Assembly (NCBI RefSeq): GCF_902506165.1
Contig: NZ_LR733817.1
Span: forward strand, 4,185,026-4,249,025
DNA: 64,000 nt
Direction of reading: 5' to 3'
DNA from: Bosea sp. 29B
GTDB lineage: Bacteria; Pseudomonadota; Alphaproteobacteria; Rhizobiales; Beijerinckiaceae
Positions 8,216 to 17,140 of this stretch are shown one piece after another. Each line of letters begins with the position of its first letter. Positions within the stretch are counted from its first letter, which is position 1. Below the pieces are notes generated by a model. That model was not told the DNA's origin and made no database searches. It saw only the letters and a list, made by a program, of their open reading frames with translations. The position numbers were made by a program, and so were the translations under genes.

Positions 8216-8514
8216 AAGACAGGGGATTATACGCCTGGATTACCGTCTTCGCCGTGGTCGTGGGCATTCTGATCTGGAACCTCAGCCCCAGTTCTTCAGA
8301 ACACCCATCGATCGGAGGAGGCGGCTATGACCTCTCTGGCCCGGTCTATACCCTGGCGCTTCTGGGATTCACGGGCCTCTGGACGCTGGCAGCACTGCTG
8401 ACCGGCTTGAACCACGGCAAGGCACGGATCCGTCGTTGCGCGCTCGTCCTGGCGGCCATGGGCTTCGTCACCTTCTCCGCGTCGTTCATGATCTGGGGCA
8501 ACAATCTGAGTTAG
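8212..8514 (+). CDS. Small membrane protein, function unknown
   Basis: A 100-residue protein with three predicted transmembrane segments (YAWITVFAVVVGILIW; LALLGFTGLWTLAALLTGL; ALVLAAMGFVTFSASFMIWG). It starts at a GTG whose last two bases begin the stop codon of the DUF971 gene, so the pair is probably translationally coupled. I recognise no family. Confidence 0.6.
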   Translation: MKDRGLYAWITVFAVVVGILIWNLSPSSSEHPSIGGGGYDLSGPVYTLALLGFTGLWTLAALLTGLNHGKARIRRCALVLAAMGFVTFSASFMIWGNNLS

Positions 8515-8560
8515 CGGGCACGCGCGGGCAACACTGAAAATCGGCTATTCGCGCCAAAGA

Positions 8561-8587
8561 AAAAGGCCGGCGAAACGCCGGCCTTAC
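8561..8587 (-). terminator. Intrinsic terminator of the L,D-transpeptidase gene
   Basis: A perfect 10-base stem (AAGGCCGGCG at 8565-8574, CGCCGGCCTT at 8578-8587) with a three-base loop. Read on the minus strand it is followed by TTTTTC, and it lies 24 bases after the transpeptidase stop codon. Confidence 0.85.
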
Positions 8588-8611
8588 GCAATCCTTGAAG
8601 CGTGTCGCTGC

Positions 8612-9190
8612 TCAGCGGGCGACGACGACGCGGGTGCCGACCTTGGCGCGCTCGTAGAGGTCGATTACGTCCTCGTTCAGCATGCGGATGCAGCCTGAGG
8701 AGACCGCCTGGCCGATCGTCTCCGGCTCGTTCGAGCCGTGGATGCGGTAGAGGGTCGAGCCGAGATACATGGCGCGGGCGCCGAGCGGGTTCTCCGGGCC
8801 GCCGGGCATGAAGCGCGGCAGGTCGGGACGGCGCTTCAGCATCTGCGACGGCGGGGTCCAGCCCGGCCATTCGGCCTTGCGGGTGATGGTCTGCGAGCCG
8901 GCCCAGTCGAAGCCCGGACGACCGACGCCGACGCCGTAGCGGACGGCCTTGCCATCGGGCAGGACGAAATAGAGGCGGCGCTCGCTCGTGTTGATCACGA
9001 TCGTGCCGGGGCGGTAGGTGCCGCTGAAGGAGACGACCTCGCGCGGGATCGCGGTCGCCTGCGCCTTGGCAGGGTCGACATAGGTGACCAGCGGCTGACG
9101 GGTGAGCGGGTCGATTTCGGCGACGGCGGCGGTCGCCGTGGCCGCGACGGCCGTGCCGGCGATCAGGGCCAAACGGAAGGAGCGGAGCAT
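8612..9190 (-). CDS. L,D-transpeptidase (YkuD domain), secreted
   Basis: A 192-residue periplasmic enzyme that would form 3-3 peptidoglycan cross-links or attach proteins to the cell wall. A signal peptide (residues 1-24, ending TAAVAE) precedes a YkuD domain with the catalytic pattern IHGSNEP and SSGCIRM, the Cys lying near residue 166. The ATG at 9190 follows GAGGTCGCA. It is a single-gene unit with its own terminator. The short linker and absence of a LysM domain fit the minimal ErfK/YbiS/YcfS/YnhG type common in Hyphomicrobiales. Confidence 0.93.
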   Translation of the reverse strand: MLRSFRLALIAGTAVAATATAAVAEIDPLTRQPLVTYVDPAKAQATAIPREVVSFSGTYRPGTIVINTSERRLYFVLPDGKAVRYGVGVGRPGFDWAGSQTITRKAEWPGWTPPSQMLKRRPDLPRFMPGGPENPLGARAMYLGSTLYRIHGSNEPETIGQAVSSGCIRMLNEDVIDLYERAKVGTRVVVAR

Positions 9191-9542
9191 TGCGACCTCG
9201 GAAGGGGATTGCAGGATGGCGGGCACGAGGAAAGGTGACGGAAAAACGTCAACAATTCCCCAAATCTCTGGCAGAGCAGCGGCTGCGGTTCAATCGATCG
9301 ACGTTCACATCGACGCGACCTTTCGAGCTTTGAAGGCGCCCGTTGCGGGGCTGCAACAGGCGTAGGCGTCTGGATGTCTGCTTGCGGTGATTTGGGCGAT
9401 TTTCGGACGAAAACGCGGCGTCGCAGAAAAGTCCCCCGCGGCAAAATGTGGCCGGAACGGGATCGGGCAACGTCTGCGGGAGTGCGGAACCTCGTCGTCA
9501 GGCTCGCGTTGTGATGGCGACGATATCGAGGCCTGCCGACCA
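9191..9542. other. Intergenic region without a clear gene
   Basis: 352 bases between the transpeptidase start and a small ORF on the plus strand. Open frames cross it, but none has a ribosome site or family character. It presumably holds the transpeptidase promoter; I see no strong repeat. Confidence 0.5.
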
Positions 9543-9767
9543 ATGATTCCCGAAGACCACGAGGAACAGCGCATCATCCGGATCGCGCGCGCACTTTGTC
9601 GCTCGGCGCGCATCGACCCCGATGCTGCGATCGACGAGTGCACCCGCTCGCTACTTCCTCCGTCCAACGATGTCGGCTCTGTGCCATTGCCCGCCTGGGT
9701 GGCTTTCCGCGATTCGGCCCGCGCCTTCGCCGCCCGTCATCCGCGCGAGATCGTGAGCAGCCTCTGA
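9543..9767 (+). CDS. Small hypothetical protein
   Basis: A 74-residue candidate beginning at an in-frame ATG (MIPEDHEEQRIIRIARALCR). It is acidic to neutral, with amphipathic helix character and a Trp-containing C-terminal helix (WVAFRDSARAFAARHP). It has no recognised family and only a weak ribosome site. The frame stays open upstream to 9387, but that part looks non-coding. Confidence 0.45.
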   Translation: MIPEDHEEQRIIRIARALCRSARIDPDAAIDECTRSLLPPSNDVGSVPLPAWVAFRDSARAFAARHPREIVSSL

Positions 9768-9884
9768 CGGCTTGTCCGGTTGCCGTTAACCGATCATTCG
9801 CCTAGTCTTCAGATTGAGGGGCAACTTCCGATTGCAATGCCGGGCCGGCTCTGGTCCGCTCTGCAAAATGACGGGAGGTTCGCC

Positions 9885-10145
9885 ATGCCTGCCTGCCAAC
9901 TCAATGCAGGGCCTGAAGAGCTCGCTGCCCTCGGAACAGCCTTTCACGAGGCCTGGCGGCATGTCGGCCCGATCTATGGACCCTTCGAGAATCCGCATCG
10001 CGAATGGCTGGCGCGCCTGATTCTCGGGCTGCGCCGCTCCGGCCATTCCGGCGACATCGCCCTGCTCGCGATTGAGCAGTTCATGGCGACCGCCCCGCTG
10101 GCCGAATGGGCGAACGGCGCGCAACTGCGCGTGACAAAGAACTAA
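9885..10145 (+). CDS. Small hypothetical protein
   Basis: An 86-residue soluble protein. A GGGAGG ribosome site at 9873-9878 lies six bases before the ATG at 9885, which decides the start over an upstream in-frame codon. It is rich in helix (ELAALGTAFHEAWRHV, REWLARLILGLRRSG, DIALLAIEQFMATAP). I do not recognise it. The neighbouring gene is an outer-membrane barrel with its own ribosome site, so no operon link is clear. Confidence 0.6.
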   Translation: MPACQLNAGPEELAALGTAFHEAWRHVGPIYGPFENPHREWLARLILGLRRSGHSGDIALLAIEQFMATAPLAEWANGAQLRVTKN

Positions 10146-10331
10146 ACGCGCTCGTTCGCAGCACCGCGCCCTCGACTCCGCCAGCCTGTTCCGGGGCGTG
10201 CCCATTTCACGGGCAACGTTGCTGTAATCTTCGCACGCAATCTGCGCCGTGCTGACCCGCTCCGATGCCCGGATGCGCGGTCGCAAGCCTGATGCGTCGG
10301 CGGCAACCAAAGCCGCCGCAAGGAGCCTTTG

Positions 10332-10964
10332 ATGAAGCGTATCATCCCGATGGTCGGTCTTGGCCTGCTAGCGGTCCCGGCCATTGCGGCCGACCGGCCC
10401 GCGCGCGTGCAGCAATACCAGCCGGCCTATTCCCAGCCGCGCGCCTACAACTGGAACGGCGTCTATGTCGGCGTCCATAGCGGCGCCAGTTTCGACCGCT
10501 TTCAGGGTATCGGCAAGAAGAACCGCAGCGAGGTCCTGCTCGGTGGTCAGGTCGGCTACAATCTCCAGATGGGCGGCCTCGTCGCTGGCCTAGAGGCTGA
10601 CATGTCGATGAACGGTTTCGGCAAGGGCGCCAAGCGCACCGGCGGAACCAGTGCGGACATGCGCTATGTCAGCACCCTCAAGGCCCGGGCCGGTATCGCC
10701 TTCGACCGCGTGCTGGTCTACGGCCTCGGCGGTGTCGCCTATGGCAGCCTGAAGGCCAGCGACGGCCTGGTCTCGAAGGAGAAGAGCAAAGTCGGCTATG
10801 TCGTCGGCGCCGGCGCCGAATACGGCATCACCGACAATCTCTCCGCCAAGCTCGAATACAACTACGTCTCGCTCGGCAAGCAGAACTTCCAGTTCGCCAA
10901 TGGCCGTACCCGCGTCGGCGTCAACGAGCATCTCGTCAAGGCCGGCCTGAACTACCGCTTCTGA
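10332..10964 (+). CDS. Outer-membrane beta-barrel protein, Omp25/porin-like
   Basis: A 210-residue protein: a signal peptide (MKRIIPMVGLGLLAVPAIAA), an N-terminal NWNGVYVGVHSG strand typical of the Omp25/Omp31/Omp2-like family, alternating strands, and a C-terminal strand ending in aromatic Phe (LVKAGLNYRF) as required for barrel assembly. Eight strands are likely. AAGGAG lies eight bases before the ATG at 10332; a TTG one codon earlier is not needed. These proteins tether or stabilise the envelope in Hyphomicrobiales. A strong hairpin follows the gene. Confidence 0.88.
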   Translation: MKRIIPMVGLGLLAVPAIAADRPARVQQYQPAYSQPRAYNWNGVYVGVHSGASFDRFQGIGKKNRSEVLLGGQVGYNLQMGGLVAGLEADMSMNGFGKGAKRTGGTSADMRYVSTLKARAGIAFDRVLVYGLGGVAYGSLKASDGLVSKEKSKVGYVVGAGAEYGITDNLSAKLEYNYVSLGKQNFQFANGRTRVGVNEHLVKAGLNYRF

Positions 10965-10974
10965 CGTCGAAATC

Positions 10975-10996
10975 CCGGGCCGGGAAACCGGCCCGG
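10975..10996 (+). terminator. GC-rich hairpin after the beta-barrel gene
   Basis: CCGGGCCGG and CCGGCCCGG form a perfect 9-base stem around a GAAA tetraloop, ten bases after the stop codon. No T-run follows, so it may stabilise the mRNA end or act as a weak terminator. Confidence 0.5.
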
Positions 10997-11110
10997 TCTG
11001 CCCTGCGGCCTCATGGCCGCGCCCTGGCATGGATGGAGCGTGATGCGTCTGGATATTTCGCCCCTACTCCGGCATCACGTTCCATCCGTGCACCCTGACC
11101 CCCTTTTTTC

Positions 11111-11794
11111 ATGCGCGCCCTGATCGTCGAGGACGAGCCACAACTGATGGCTTTCCTGTCCTCGCTCCTCACCAATGCCGGACTGATCGCGGATCGCACG
11201 ACGACGATCGACGCGGCGCTTGCCGCCTTGCGCTCGACTCCGTTCGACATCGTGATCGTCGACCGGCGCCTGCCTGACGGCGACGGCCTCTCGATCGTCA
11301 AGGCGCTGAATTCCGCCGAGCCGCGGCCCGCCTTCCTCGTCCTGACCGCTCGCGACGCAAAAGCCGACGTGATCGAAGGCTTGAACACCGGAGCGGACGA
11401 TTATCTGGTCAAGCCCTTCGAGCCGGAGGAGCTGCTGGCGCGCCTGCGCGTCATCCTGCGCCGGCGCAATCCCAAACGCTCGCTGGTGATCACCGCCGGC
11501 AATCTCTCGCTCGACCTCGAAGGACGCAGCGCCAGCGTCGGTTCGGAGATGCTCGATCTGCGCCGGCGTGAGGCGCTGATCCTGGAGGCGCTGGTCCAGC
11601 GTGTCGGCCGCGTCGTCACCCGCGACGTCCTGATCGAGGCGGTTTATGGCTTCGACGACCTGATCGAATCCAACACCCTGGAAGCGCAGATCTCGCGGCT
11701 GCGGCGCAAGCTCAAGGAGGCCGGCGCCAGGGTCGAGATCACCTCGCTGCGTGGCATCGGCTACATGCTGCGGGTGTCGGAGCTGGCGCTGTAG
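11111..11794 (+). CDS. Two-component response regulator, OmpR/PhoB family
   Basis: A 227-residue response regulator. The receiver domain has the acidic pair in IVEDEP, phospho-acceptor Asp51 (IVIVDRRLP), the Thr/Ser switch in LTARD, and Lys101 in LVKPFEP. The C-terminal winged helix carries the NTLEAQISRLRRKLKE recognition helix and a RGIGYML hairpin. It resembles the QseB/TctD class. There is no Shine-Dalgarno; the bases before ATG are a C/T run, so translation may be leaderless. Its presumed kinase partner lies tail to tail nine bases downstream. Confidence 0.93.
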   Translation: MRALIVEDEPQLMAFLSSLLTNAGLIADRTTTIDAALAALRSTPFDIVIVDRRLPDGDGLSIVKALNSAEPRPAFLVLTARDAKADVIEGLNTGADDYLVKPFEPEELLARLRVILRRRNPKRSLVITAGNLSLDLEGRSASVGSEMLDLRRREALILEALVQRVGRVVTRDVLIEAVYGFDDLIESNTLEAQISRLRRKLKEAGARVEITSLRGIGYMLRVSELAL

Positions 11795-11803
11795 CGCGGC
11801 CCC

Positions 11804-13141
11804 TCAATCACTCGCCCGCGGCGGGAAGACGAGACGCACCATCGTGCCGCCGCCCGGCCGGCCGAGGATGGTCAGCGTGCCGCCATGGGCGGCCATGATG
11901 TCGCGCACGATGGTCAGGCCGAGGCCGGCGCCGGTCGAGTTCGGCGACATCCGGTTGAACGCCTCGGTCACTTGCGGGCGGTCGGACGGCTCGATGCCGA
12001 TCCCGTCATCCGCGACCTCGAGCACTGCGCCGTCGATCACCTTGACCAGGATCGTCGATTTCGCCCGCGCATGCCGCAATGCGTTGTCGACGAGATTGGC
12101 GATCGCCGCCCGCACCGTCGCTTCGTTGGCCTCGATCAGCACGCGGCGTTCCCCTTCCTCTTCCAGTGCGACATCGGCGCCGTTGCTCAGGATCAGCGGC
12201 GCGAGATCGGCCAGCACCGCGCGGGCGATGCCGTTGAGCTGCATCGCCTCGAACGGCAGCTCGGTGCTGTGCAGCCGGGCAAGTTGCAGCATCGACGAGA
12301 CGATCGTGGTCAGCCGGCTGACATCGGTGGTGAGCGCGAGCCGCATCTGGTCGTTCGGCAGCGCGTCGATCCGGCCGCGCATCACGGTCAGCGGCGTGCG
12401 CAATTCATGTGCGACATTGTTCATGAAGCGCCGCTGCACCTCCATGTTGCCGGCGATCTTGTCGAGCGCGGCGTTGAGCGCCGTGGTCAGCGGCATCAGC
12501 TCTATCGGGATCTGCTCGGTCGGCAGCAGGCCGCGCGGCGCCTTCGGGTCGATCCTGGCCGCGGCTTCGGCCGCGCTGCGCAGGCGATCGCCGATATAGG
12601 ATACCGACATCGCGATCGCGCCGGCAATCAGGAGGCCGAAGACCACCGAGATCGCCAGCGCCGAGCCTGCGATCGCCCGCAGATAATAGCCGAGGATCAG
12701 GTCCCAGCCCGGTTGGCCGCCGCGGGTGGCGACGATGATCCTGCTGCCGTCTTTCTCGATCACGTCGAAGGCGAGCGCGTTCTCGCCGCCGATCCGCATC
12801 TGCGCGGCGATGGTCGGCCCGTCGAGCCGGATGTCGATCGGCAGGGTCGGCCGCAATTCTGGCGCATACTCGACGAGGGAACGTCCATCGGAGACGAGAT
12901 ACCAGAGCGAGGAGCTGGCACGCTCGATCCGGGACAATCCCGCGGTCTTTTCGACCTGCACGGCGTTGCCGGAGGGGGCGCGCACGCTCTGCTGGATAAT
13001 TTGGGAGGTGACGTCATTGCGCAGGACGCCGGGATCCTCGGTGATCAGGGCAAATGCGATGACGGCGCCGATGAAGGCGGTGAACAGGACGATGCCGAGC
13101 AGCGACAGGCGGATGGTGAGCGCGCGAGACAGGGAGGTCAT
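11804..13141 (-). CDS. Sensor histidine kinase
   Basis: A 445-residue membrane kinase. Transmembrane segment 1 is near residues 10-33, a periplasmic sensor domain spans about 34-155, and TM2 is near 156-180, followed by HAMP-like linker sequence. The H-box NNVAHELRTPLTV puts the phosphorylated His at 245. The N-box (NLVDNALRHA), G1 (VADDGIGIE) and G2 (GAGLGLTIV) complete the ATPase domain. The ATG at 13141 follows GAGG; the longer upstream frame is non-coding. It faces the response regulator gene head-on at the 3' ends, so the pair needs two promoters. The ligand is unknown. Confidence 0.92.
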   Translation of the reverse strand: MTSLSRALTIRLSLLGIVLFTAFIGAVIAFALITEDPGVLRNDVTSQIIQQSVRAPSGNAVQVEKTAGLSRIERASSSLWYLVSDGRSLVEYAPELRPTLPIDIRLDGPTIAAQMRIGGENALAFDVIEKDGSRIIVATRGGQPGWDLILGYYLRAIAGSALAISVVFGLLIAGAIAMSVSYIGDRLRSAAEAAARIDPKAPRGLLPTEQIPIELMPLTTALNAALDKIAGNMEVQRRFMNNVAHELRTPLTVMRGRIDALPNDQMRLALTTDVSRLTTIVSSMLQLARLHSTELPFEAMQLNGIARAVLADLAPLILSNGADVALEEEGERRVLIEANEATVRAAIANLVDNALRHARAKSTILVKVIDGAVLEVADDGIGIEPSDRPQVTEAFNRMSPNSTGAGLGLTIVRDIMAAHGGTLTILGRPGGGTMVRLVFPPRASD

Positions 13142-13351
13142 GGCAGGGCCTCGCCGCCATGCCGCGACCGGCGCGAGGACTCGAGCGGCCGGTTCGCGGG
13201 GCGAGCCTGGCGCAGGACTGGTGCAACGTTGCGAGTCGTCACGGGACCTCGATGCGGGTATGGCTTGCGGAACCGGGCTCTCGCCCATTCCTGTCTCTGC
13301 ATGGACCGTATCGCCATTGCCGTTCAACTCTCTTCCGGAGCTGCCGGCCTG

Positions 13352-14020
13352 ATGCATGCGCTGCGCGCCATATCGAGGTGGCCGGGCTTTTGCCTCGTGC
13401 TGGCCGCGCTGCTGGCCTTCGTGCCGAAACTCGCTCTCGGGCAGGGGGCCGTGACGAAGGGCGAGGTCCGGGCCGGCCAGCTGCCGACGACCTCGCGGCA
13501 GGACATCTCCAGGCTGGTCGAAAGCGTGTTCGACGCGGCCTCCAAGACGGTCAGCATCCCGATCGAGCGCTCGCTCGCGCTCTTCGGCGAGCCGAACGCC
13601 TACATCATCGGCGGCGAGCTCAGCGGCTCCTTCGTGCTCGGCGGGCGCCATGGCAGCGGCGAATTGCGCTTTTCCGACGGGATCCCGACGCCGGTGACCT
13701 GGTCGGCGCTGTCGGTCGGCATCGGGCTCGGCGCCGATTACGGCCGGGTGATCATGCTGGTGTACGGGCTCGACCGGCACGAGGACGTCTTCGGCACCTA
13801 TGCCAGCCTCGGCGGCAGCGCCCATTTCCTCGCCGGCGCCAACGCCACCATTCTGGCCTCGTCCCGGGCGCGGATCGTGCTGATCTCCTCCGGTCTCGGC
13901 CTGCGCTTCTCCGGCGATCTCAGCCGCATCGTCATCGAGCCGGCGGGGCCGCAGGAGCAGTTGCGCCCGCCCGGCATGATCTGCGCCACGCCGGCCGAAT
14001 GCGCCGCGCCCGGTCGCTGA
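13352..14020 (+). CDS. eipA: DUF1134 / EipA-like envelope protein
   Basis: A 222-residue exported protein. After a signal peptide (WPGFCLVLAALLAFVPKLALG) the mature domain follows the DUF1134 pattern: AYIIGGELSGSFVLGGRHG, TWSALSVGIGLGADYGRVIMLVY, then GSAHFLAGANATIL and a GLGLRFSGDLS end. Brucella EipA, the studied member, is a periplasmic beta-barrel-like protein needed for envelope integrity; equivalence here is by family. The ATG at 13352 gives the best signal peptide; an ATG at 13301 is an alternative. It is divergent from the histidine kinase, which suggests a possible envelope-stress link. Confidence 0.8.
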   Translation: MHALRAISRWPGFCLVLAALLAFVPKLALGQGAVTKGEVRAGQLPTTSRQDISRLVESVFDAASKTVSIPIERSLALFGEPNAYIIGGELSGSFVLGGRHGSGELRFSDGIPTPVTWSALSVGIGLGADYGRVIMLVYGLDRHEDVFGTYASLGGSAHFLAGANATILASSRARIVLISSGLGLRFSGDLSRIVIEPAGPQEQLRPPGMICATPAECAAPGR

Positions 14021-14045
14021 ATTCCCGATAAGCAGGATCGTTGCC

Positions 14046-14729
14046 CTAGCGGCGACGGTCGAGGAGGCGATGCGCCGTGGCATGGAGCTCGTCGAGCTGG
14101 GTCGAGATGTCCAGCGCGATCAGGCCCATCTCGCGCTCATCGGCGGCCCGGCGGACATAGAGCGGCTCCGACCAGAGCACGCAGCCGCGGCCGAAGGGCA
14201 GGGCGATGCTGGCCCTGTCCCAGTTGTCGAGGTCGACCCGGGCGCTGGTCACCGCCGCGAAGAGGTAGATCGGCCGGCCGGTGGCGCGCGCGAGCTGGAT
14301 CGCCCCCTTGCCGGCGACGCGTGCGATCTTCGGGACGTCCGCCGTGAGCACGAGGCTGGTGCCTTCGCGGAGCGCCTCGCGCATCTCGAAGAAGGCAGGA
14401 ATGGCGCGTTTTGTCTTGATCTTGAGGGGGCTTTGGGCGCCTGAGCCGCGAATGGCGCGGAAGCCCGCCCGTTCCACCACCGAGGCGACCACCGTCCCGT
14501 CGAAGTGCAGCGACGTCAGGATCGCGACCTCGGCCGCGCCGTCGAGCGCCGCAAGGCTCAGCATCTGCTGGCCGTGCCAGGTCAGGGCGATGAAGGGTTC
14601 GCGGCTGCGCTCCCACGGCCTGACGCCGGGGATCGCCTGCTTGAAGCGCGTCGTCCGCTGGACGAAGGCGAGGTAGGCGTGCAGGGCGCGGCCGGCGAAC
14701 GCCGCAGATTGCCCATTGCCGAATCGCAT
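14046..14729 (-). CDS. DUF374 lysophospholipid acyltransferase-like protein
   Basis: A 227-residue protein of the LPLAT superfamily DUF374 branch. It has the LTWHGQQMLS block, SLHFDGTVVASVVERAGFRAIRGSGA with the HxxDG catalytic pair, and an EGTSLVLTADVPK segment where the family usually reads TPDGPRGP. Loss of that Gly-Pro signature is notable. Family members are thought to acylate lipid A-type or lysophospholipid acceptors at the inner membrane. GGAG lies nine bases before the ATG at 14729. It is the last gene of a minus-strand run. Confidence 0.8.
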   Translation of the reverse strand: MRFGNGQSAAFAGRALHAYLAFVQRTTRFKQAIPGVRPWERSREPFIALTWHGQQMLSLAALDGAAEVAILTSLHFDGTVVASVVERAGFRAIRGSGAQSPLKIKTKRAIPAFFEMREALREGTSLVLTADVPKIARVAGKGAIQLARATGRPIYLFAAVTSARVDLDNWDRASIALPFGRGCVLWSEPLYVRRAADEREMGLIALDISTQLDELHATAHRLLDRRR

Positions 14730-14861
14730 GATCCGATCTCCACGGTGATTCCGGTGGAGGGATCGGCGCGTCGGCTTGCTCCAACATTGCGCGGCCCTGC
14801 GGCCGCAGCGTGCATTCCGTGCGATCGAGCGGAAAAAACGCGCGCAGCAGCGAAAAAAGCG

Positions 14862-15608
14862 TCAGCGCACCATGAACTTGACGATGCGGGTGACGAATTC
14901 CTCGTCCTGCCCCGCGAAACCGTGATGCCCGCTGGCGCGGCAGGGATTGCCCTCGTCCGCCTGCCCGCCGCTCATCCATTCGACCTGGACGCGCCCGCCC
15001 GCCCAGGCCTGGAACGGCGCGACGCCGGCGGGCAGCGTCCAGCGGCAGCGATCCTCGCGATGATGCAGCGCGAGTGTGCGCGGCAGCCGGTTCGGCGTCC
15101 CCAGGATGCTCTGGACGGTATCGTCGGGACCCGATGCCTTGCTCAGGAATCCCGAGGTCAGCACCAGCCTGTCCGGCATGGCGCCGCCCACGATCCCCTC
15201 TGCGGCGCGCTGTGTGCCCTTGCTGGTGGCGATCACGATGACCGGGCGCTTGATCGCGGCCATGTGGTCGACCGCGGCCGAGAGGTTGGTGCCGATCTCG
15301 GCGAGCAGCACATTGTAGCCCTGCGCGACGAAGGCGTCCCGGTTGCGGATGAGGATGTTGTCGCCGGCCTTGCCGAAGCGCGCGCCGCTGCCGACCTCGA
15401 GACGGCCATCGCCGCCTGTCAGCAGGATCACGCTGCCCTTGGGATGCGGAGCGCGAATGAGGATGCTGCGGACGCCGGCGATCGTGATGGTCTCGCCGCC
15501 CTTGACCGTGATCGGCGTCTCCGCCCGGCCGGGTGACGGGATGGCGAACGACCATAGGACCGCAAGCACGCCGAGGGCGCGCAGGACACGCTGCTGATAT
15601 CCGATCAT
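14862..15608 (-). CDS. Secreted alpha/beta-hydrolase-like protein
   Basis: A 248-residue protein with a signal peptide (ALGVLAVLWSFAIPSPGRAE). The fold pattern fits an alpha/beta hydrolase: SVILLTGGDG as the oxyanion strand, IVIATSKGTQRA where the nucleophile elbow would be (S in TSKGT instead of GxSxG), and a late HHGFAGQ that could hold the catalytic His. The elbow departs from consensus, so activity is uncertain. No close family is recognised. The ribosome site before ATG 15608 is weak. Confidence 0.65.
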   Translation of the reverse strand: MIGYQQRVLRALGVLAVLWSFAIPSPGRAETPITVKGGETITIAGVRSILIRAPHPKGSVILLTGGDGRLEVGSGARFGKAGDNILIRNRDAFVAQGYNVLLAEIGTNLSAAVDHMAAIKRPVIVIATSKGTQRAAEGIVGGAMPDRLVLTSGFLSKASGPDDTVQSILGTPNRLPRTLALHHREDRCRWTLPAGVAPFQAWAGGRVQVEWMSGGQADEGNPCRASGHHGFAGQDEEFVTRIVKFMVR

Positions 15609-15742
15609 GTTGTTAAGTCACCCATTCACCTGAAGCGGCGCAGAACTGCGCGCGCCACCGTCACCGTGTCGCGCCTGCGCCTGCCGCCTAGGATTCGGTG
15701 GCTACATTGCACGAGATGTGCAGCCGGTTTCATGGCCATTCG

Positions 15743-17140
15743 TCAGGGGAGTGGAGATTTGATCGCCCGGCGGCAATCGGGGTTGCCCGACAGGATCCGG
15801 CGGCCGAGGCCGGCGAGGAAATCGACCTCCTCGGCCTTCAGCGTCAGCTTGTTGTGCAATTGCAGGATGCGGCTTCGTTCCGTGGGCGATTGAAGGTCGG
15901 ACAGGGACAAGCGCACGATCGCGACCTGCAGCTGTCCGCACGGCGGCTGCGAGGCCGCGAGGGCGCAGCGCCAGCGGACCAGCCGCTCTCGCCAGCTCGC
16001 AGCCTCGCGATCCAGCGCGTCGAGGCTGGCCCGGCTCGCATTGTCGATCATGGCGTCGACCGAGGCGGTGATCGTCTCCGGTGCGTCCGGGCCGTCGATC
16101 GCCTGGGACATCTCGCCGCCGACCCGCATCGACGCGTCGGCCACGATGATGATAACGCGGCGCAGCCGCTGCGCGGCCGTCGCCGACACGAGCGCCGGTG
16201 CCGGCCCGTTCATGGCCCGGATCAGGTTGCGCACTGCGAGATTGTCGACGAGGCCGCCATCGAGCAGCTTGAGATAATGCAGCTCCGGCTCGCGCGCATA
16301 GCGCGCCTGCGACGCGCCGAGATGCCGGGCGAAGGCGGAGCGCCCCGCCGATGGCGCGCGGCTGCCGCCGGCGGATGGGCAGGTCGGATTGAAGTTCTCG
16401 AGCACGACCGGCGCGAACAGCACCGGCACCGCCGACGAGGCCACGACGGCATGGGCGAGCGGAAACGCGTCATAGTCGCTGCAGATCGCCTGGAAGCTGT
16501 CGCGGTCGAAGGGAAAGGGCGCGCGATTGTAGAGTTCCGTCGCATGCAGCAGCAGCCTTGGCCGCCCGGGCTGGTCGAGGTCGCCGAGCGTTGCGCCATG
16601 ATAGAGATGTGTGTCGAGCCAGTCGGCGAGGCCCGAGAGGTCGTTGATGCCGCCGCGATAGCCGCGCAGCAGGTTTACCGGCGTGAAGCTGGTGCGCAGT
16701 GCGCCTTCCGGATCCTGGTCGAGGAAGTCACGCCGGAAGGCTGGCAGACCCTGCGGGCCATGCAGGGCAAAATGCGCGGCGAGGATGCCGCCGCCGGAGA
16801 CGCCCGCGACCGCGACGATCTCGTCGGCGAGCGAGCGGCCGGCATGGTCGGGCGCACGCTGCTCCGCCAACGCCGACAGAACGCCGTATCCGAAGGCGGC
16901 TGAGCGCGCGCCGCCGCCGGAAAGGGCGACCACGACCGCCGTGGAGCCGCCTTCGTTCGCCGAGGCAAACGAGCGGGCAGCCGAGATCGTCAGGGGGCGG
17001 CGCAGGTTCGAAGGCGGGTTGCTCGGGCTGGCGCAGGCGGCGAGACAGAGGCCTAGCAGCGTGAGGAGGAACAGATTCGCCACCGCTTGCCGGGAAGGCG
17101 AGCCGATCGGATTTGTCCTCTGCGTGGGGGCAACCGCCAT
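15743..17140 (-). CDS. Patatin-like phospholipase lipoprotein
   Basis: A 465-residue lipoprotein lipase/phospholipase. The signal ends in a lipobox (LCLAAC, Cys36). The patatin domain has the oxyanion loop SGGGARSAAFG (residues 74-84), the nucleophile motif GVSGG with Ser115, and the partner Asp in LLDGGLVDN near residue 293, so the Ser-Asp dyad is intact. It would hydrolyse acyl esters, probably at the inner face of the outer membrane. The gene stands alone between a secreted-hydrolase gene and the tRNA-Val gene. Confidence 0.9.
   Translation of the reverse strand: MAVAPTQRTNPIGSPSRQAVANLFLLTLLGLCLAACASPSNPPSNLRRPLTISAARSFASANEGGSTAVVVALSGGGARSAAFGYGVLSALAEQRAPDHAGRSLADEIVAVAGVSGGGILAAHFALHGPQGLPAFRRDFLDQDPEGALRTSFTPVNLLRGYRGGINDLSGLADWLDTHLYHGATLGDLDQPGRPRLLLHATELYNRAPFPFDRDSFQAICSDYDAFPLAHAVVASSAVPVLFAPVVLENFNPTCPSAGGSRAPSAGRSAFARHLGASQARYAREPELHYLKLLDGGLVDNLAVRNLIRAMNGPAPALVSATAAQRLRRVIIIVADASMRVGGEMSQAIDGPDAPETITASVDAMIDNASRASLDALDREAASWRERLVRWRCALAASQPPCGQLQVAIVRLSLSDLQSPTERSRILQLHNKLTLKAEEVDFLAGLGRRILSGNPDCRRAIKSPLP

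Noticed and set aside
11885..14020. A 711-codon frame on the plus strand covering the histidine kinase
   Set aside because: Only the last 222 codons (from 13352) match a family. The rest is antisense to the kinase and reads as low-complexity Arg/Gly/Asp sequence typical of GC-rich shadow frames.
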